Assembly: GCA_964422725.1 (NCBI GenBank)
Contig: CAYRCC010000030.1
Location: 1-24,578 of the forward strand
Direction: 5' to 3'
DNA: 24,578 nucleotides
Source: CAKSNH01 sp964422725
GTDB taxonomy: Bacteria > Bacillota > Clostridia > UBA1381
Part shown: positions 22,178 to 24,578 of the stretch, piece by piece
How the letters are laid out: each line of letters begins with the position of its first letter
How positions within the stretch are numbered: position 1 is the first letter of the stretch
Made by a program: the position numbers and the translations under genes
The notes under the pieces: generated by a model
What the model saw: the letters and a program-made list of their open reading frames with translations, nothing else
Database searches by the model: none
What the model was told of the DNA's origin: nothing

Positions 22178-23257
22178 ATGAGCAGAGTTTATAATTTTTC
22201 GGCAGGACCGTCAATGTTGCCTGTTGAAGTATTGGAGAGAGCACAGAAGGAAATGGTTGAGTACGGTACGTCAGGTATGTCCGTAATGGAAATGAGTCAC
22301 CGTTCCAAGGATTATCAAGAGATTATTGATTCTGCAGAGGCATTGGTTCGTGAATTGATGAATGTCCCTGATAACTATAAAGTGTTGTTTTTGCAGGGCG
22401 GCGGTTCTAGTCAGTTTGCAATGATTCCTATGAATCTGTGCAAAAAAGGCAAAGCTGATTATGTAATTACGGGTCAGTGGGCAAAGAAAGCGGCTGAGGA
22501 AGCTGAAAAGTATATGACTGTGAACAGAGTTGCAAGCTCTGCCGACAAAACATTCAGCTACATTCCTAAGCTTAACAAAGCTGATTTCACACCTGATGCC
22601 GATTATTTTTATATAACGTATAACAATACAATTTACGGTACAAGATACACATCTCTTCCGGATACAGGCAGTGTTCCGCTTGTTGCCGACATATCTTCAA
22701 ACGTAATGTCTGAGGTTATTGACGTAAGCAAGTTTGGCTTGCTTTTTGCCGGCGCACAGAAAAATCTGGGTCCGGCAGGTGTTACACTTGTTATTGTTCG
22801 CGAGGATTTGATAGGAAATACAATAGACGGTACACCTACAATGTTCAACTACGAAATTCACGCAAAGAACGGTTCTATGTATAACACGCCTCCTACATAT
22901 TCGATTTACGTTTTGAAATTGGTTCTTGAGTGGATAAAGGAACAGGGCGGTGTTGCGGCATTGCAGAAGATTAACGAGGAAAAAGCTAAACTGCTGTATG
23001 ATTTCCTTGACAGTTCGGAGTTGTTCAAGGGTACGGTTGCGCCGGAGGATCGTTCGCTTATGAACGCGCCGTTTGTTACGGGCAACGATGAGCTTGACGC
23101 TAAATTTGTAAAAGAGGCAAAGGAAGCGGGATTTGTGAATTTGAAGGGTCACAGAACTGTCGGCGGAATGAGAGCAAGTATCTATAATGCAATGCCTGTT
23201 GAGGGCGTGAAGGCGCTTGTGGAGTTTATGAGAAAATTTGAGAGTGAAAATAAATAA
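22178..23257 (+). CDS. serC: Phosphoserine aminotransferase
   Basis: A 359-residue PLP enzyme that converts 3-phosphohydroxypyruvate plus glutamate into phosphoserine, the second step of serine synthesis. It opens with the family signature VYNFSAGPSMLP, has GGGSSQFAMIPMN near 75, and the PLP-binding K195 in FAGAQKNLGPAG. The C-terminal GHRTVGGMRASIYNAMP is typical. GGAGG lies 9 bases before the ATG. It is followed by serA, with a hairpin between them. It uses T-ending codons (CCT, TCT, GCT) more than the neighbours upstream, fitting high expression. Phosphoserine phosphatase is not in the window. Confidence 0.98.
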   Translation: MSRVYNFSAGPSMLPVEVLERAQKEMVEYGTSGMSVMEMSHRSKDYQEIIDSAEALVRELMNVPDNYKVLFLQGGGSSQFAMIPMNLCKKGKADYVITGQWAKKAAEEAEKYMTVNRVASSADKTFSYIPKLNKADFTPDADYFYITYNNTIYGTRYTSLPDTGSVPLVADISSNVMSEVIDVSKFGLLFAGAQKNLGPAGVTLVIVREDLIGNTIDGTPTMFNYEIHAKNGSMYNTPPTYSIYVLKLVLEWIKEQGGVAALQKINEEKAKLLYDFLDSSELFKGTVAPEDRSLMNAPFVTGNDELDAKFVKEAKEAGFVNLKGHRTVGGMRASIYNAMPVEGVKALVEFMRKFESENK

Positions 23258-23300
23258 TGAATATATTCACAGTTTGTTGCGGGTTGCATGCGGCAGACTG
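23258..23300 (+). repeat. Palindrome and hairpin between serC and serA
   Basis: TGAATATATTCA (23258-23269) is a perfect palindrome starting at the first base after the serC stop. Next, CAGTTTGTTGC (23270-23280) pairs with GCGGCAGACTG (23290-23300) over 11 positions with three G-U wobbles and a 9-base loop. There is no T-run, so it may mark RNA processing or limit readthrough rather than terminate. Confidence 0.45.
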
Positions 23301-23329
23301 TCGGACACGATTGTGAAAGGACGATTGAA

Positions 23330-24490
23330 ATGTTTAATATATTGACATTGAATAAAATTGCAGAGTGCGGAATAAATCAGCTGCCGACGGCAAAGTACGC
23401 TGTTACCGATGACGTGTCAAAGGATGCGGACGGTATCATTTTGAGAAGCTTTGCTATGCACGATATGGAATTTCCGGTATCACTTAAAGCTGTTGCCAGA
23501 GCCGGTGCCGGTACCAACAACATTCCTATTGACAGATGCACAGAAAAGGGTGTTGTAGTGTTCAACACTCCGGGTGCAAATGCGAATGCCGTTAAAGAAC
23601 TTGTTTTGGCATCGCTGCTGCTTGCCTCAAGAAAGATTACAGACGGTATTGAGTGGGCAAAAGGACTTACGGGTGATGATATAGCAAAGCAGGTAGAAAA
23701 AGGTAAATCAGCTTTTGCCGGATGCGAAATTCAGGGTAAGACGTTGGGTGTAATCGGTCTTGGAGCTATAGGTATTCAAGTGGCAAATGCCGCACAGCAC
23801 CTCGGTATGAAGGTTATCGGCTATGACCCGTATCTTTCGGTAGATGCGGCACTCAGAATGTCAAGCCATATCCAAAGAGCAGTGAGCGAGGAAGAAGTGT
23901 ATGCAAATGCGGATTATATCACTATGCATGTTCCGCTTACGCCGGAAACCAAGGGTAAAATCAATTCGGACTCACTTGCATTGATGAAAGACGGAGTTAA
24001 AATTCTCAACTTCTCGCGTGGTGAGCTCGTTAATAATGATGATATCAAAAAGGCTATCGCCGACGGAAAAGTAAGCTGTTATGTGGTTGACTTCCCGAGT
24101 GCGGAAACCGTAAATCAGCCGGGTATTATCGCAATTCCGCATCTTGGCGCTTCTACGGGTGAATCGGAGGATAACTGTGCGGTTATGGCGGCAAAGGAAT
24201 TGGCTGATTATTTGGAAAACGGTAACATCACCAATTCAGTGAATTTCCCGAATTGTACATTGGCAGTCGGTACTGCCGGCAGAATTGCCATTGCACATAA
24301 GAACGTGCCGAATATGATTACAAAGTTTACGAATGCGTTTTCGCAGAAAGGTATCAATATCAGTGATATGATTACCAAGAGCAAAAAAGAAAATGCATAT
24401 ACGATTTTGAATGTTGATGATGTTGTTCCGAATGAAATCATTGACGAAATTTCAGCCGTTGACGGTGTTATTAAAGTAAGAGTATTTTAA
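23330..24490 (+). CDS. serA: D-3-phosphoglycerate dehydrogenase (ACT-domain form)
   Basis: A 386-residue NAD-dependent dehydrogenase making 3-phosphohydroxypyruvate, the first step of serine synthesis. The Rossmann motif GLGAIG is at 143-148. The catalytic residues are R230 (FSRGELV), E259 (FPSAE) and H271 (IPHLGAST). The Glu-to-His spacing is only 12 residues, shorter than in the E. coli enzyme, consistent with the compact clostridial subgroup. A C-terminal ACT domain (about 318-386) suggests feedback control by serine. The ATG at 23330 has AAAGGA 8 bases upstream; an in-frame ATG at 23288 falls inside the intergenic hairpin and is unlikely. serC precedes it, so the two successive enzymes are coexpressed. 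Confidence 0.95.
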   Translation: MFNILTLNKIAECGINQLPTAKYAVTDDVSKDADGIILRSFAMHDMEFPVSLKAVARAGAGTNNIPIDRCTEKGVVVFNTPGANANAVKELVLASLLLASRKITDGIEWAKGLTGDDIAKQVEKGKSAFAGCEIQGKTLGVIGLGAIGIQVANAAQHLGMKVIGYDPYLSVDAALRMSSHIQRAVSEEEVYANADYITMHVPLTPETKGKINSDSLALMKDGVKILNFSRGELVNNDDIKKAIADGKVSCYVVDFPSAETVNQPGIIAIPHLGASTGESEDNCAVMAAKELADYLENGNITNSVNFPNCTLAVGTAGRIAIAHKNVPNMITKFTNAFSQKGINISDMITKSKKENAYTILNVDDVVPNEIIDEISAVDGVIKVRVF

Positions 24491-24508
24491 GCTGTACATA
24501 TAACAAAG

Positions 24509-24557
24509 GCACTCTTGCCGAGTGCTCAGACTGTAGACAAAACCCAACGTGTTTTGT
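24509..24557. repeat. Two hairpins after serA
   Basis: GCACTC (24509-24514) pairs with GAGTGC (24520-24525), loop TTGCC. Then ACAAAAC (24537-24543) pairs with GTTTTGT (24551-24557), loop CCAACGT, followed by ATTAAAGTTT. The second has a T-rich right arm and could be a weak terminator. The rest of 24491-24578 shows no gene; the window ends there. Confidence 0.4.
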
Positions 24558-24578
24558 ATTAAAGTTTAGGTCAAGCCT

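Noticed and set aside
1..24578. tRNA, rRNA, CRISPR, riboswitch, insertion sequence or toxin-antitoxin genes
   Set aside because: I looked for cloverleaf ends, regular spaced repeats, transposase motifs and small paired ORFs and found none I could support.

Overview
The window comes from a spore-forming, low-to-moderate GC Firmicute, most likely of class Clostridia. The evidence is four sporulation-type genes (ylbJ, yqfC, yqfD, yqzL), the conserved phoH-ybeY-dgkA-era-yqzL-recO gene order, a zinc-ribbon type L28, strong AGGAGG-type ribosome binding sites with some TTG and GTG starts, and TTGACA/TATAAT promoters. I see no tRNA, rRNA, CRISPR array, phage or transposase gene. Most of the window is ordinary chromosome; the longest stretches without a gene are about 255-275 bases.

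Layout. (1) 136-4820, plus strand: glutamine-dependent NAD synthetase, then a B12-binding radical SAM protein of unknown reaction, then an AEC-family permease closed by a large hairpin terminator. (2) 4910-6022, minus: ylbJ. A structured 255-base gap separates it from the divergent cluster that follows. (3) 6278-11590, plus: yqfC, yqfD, phoH, ybeY, dgkA, era, yqzL, recO, closely packed or overlapping. This core combines sporulation membrane proteins, ribosome maturation and DNA repair. pgpH (yqfF) and cdd, often found in this cluster, are absent. (4) 11642-12433, plus: dCMP deaminase and ribosomal protein L28, each with its own clear promoter; L28 ends in a textbook terminator.

(5) 18862 down to 12511, minus: a complete phosphate-starvation unit, pstS-pstC-pstA-pstB-phoU-phoP-phoR. 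A PhoP-box array precedes pstS and a second candidate promoter precedes phoP. Sensor kinase, regulator, brake (PhoU) and the high-affinity transporter they control are thus in one block, which suggests autoregulation. (6) 20744 down to 19137, minus: an integral membrane protein resembling DUF2238/YjdF, then a secreted CAP-domain protein with two stalk-type repeats, driven by a consensus promoter that overlaps the stop codon of the membrane protein gene. (7) 20849-22101, plus: a DNA-deoxyinosine glycosylase and two half-size TauE/SafE permease subunits. (8) 22178-24490, plus: serC and serA, two of the three steps of serine synthesis, behind a good promoter.

I did not find a clearly new multi-gene system. 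The best leads are the folded gap between ylbJ and yqfC, the 12-bp inverted copies flanking ylbJ, the split TauE/SafE pair, the uncharacterised radical SAM protein, and a few promoter-proximal palindromes that could be operators.
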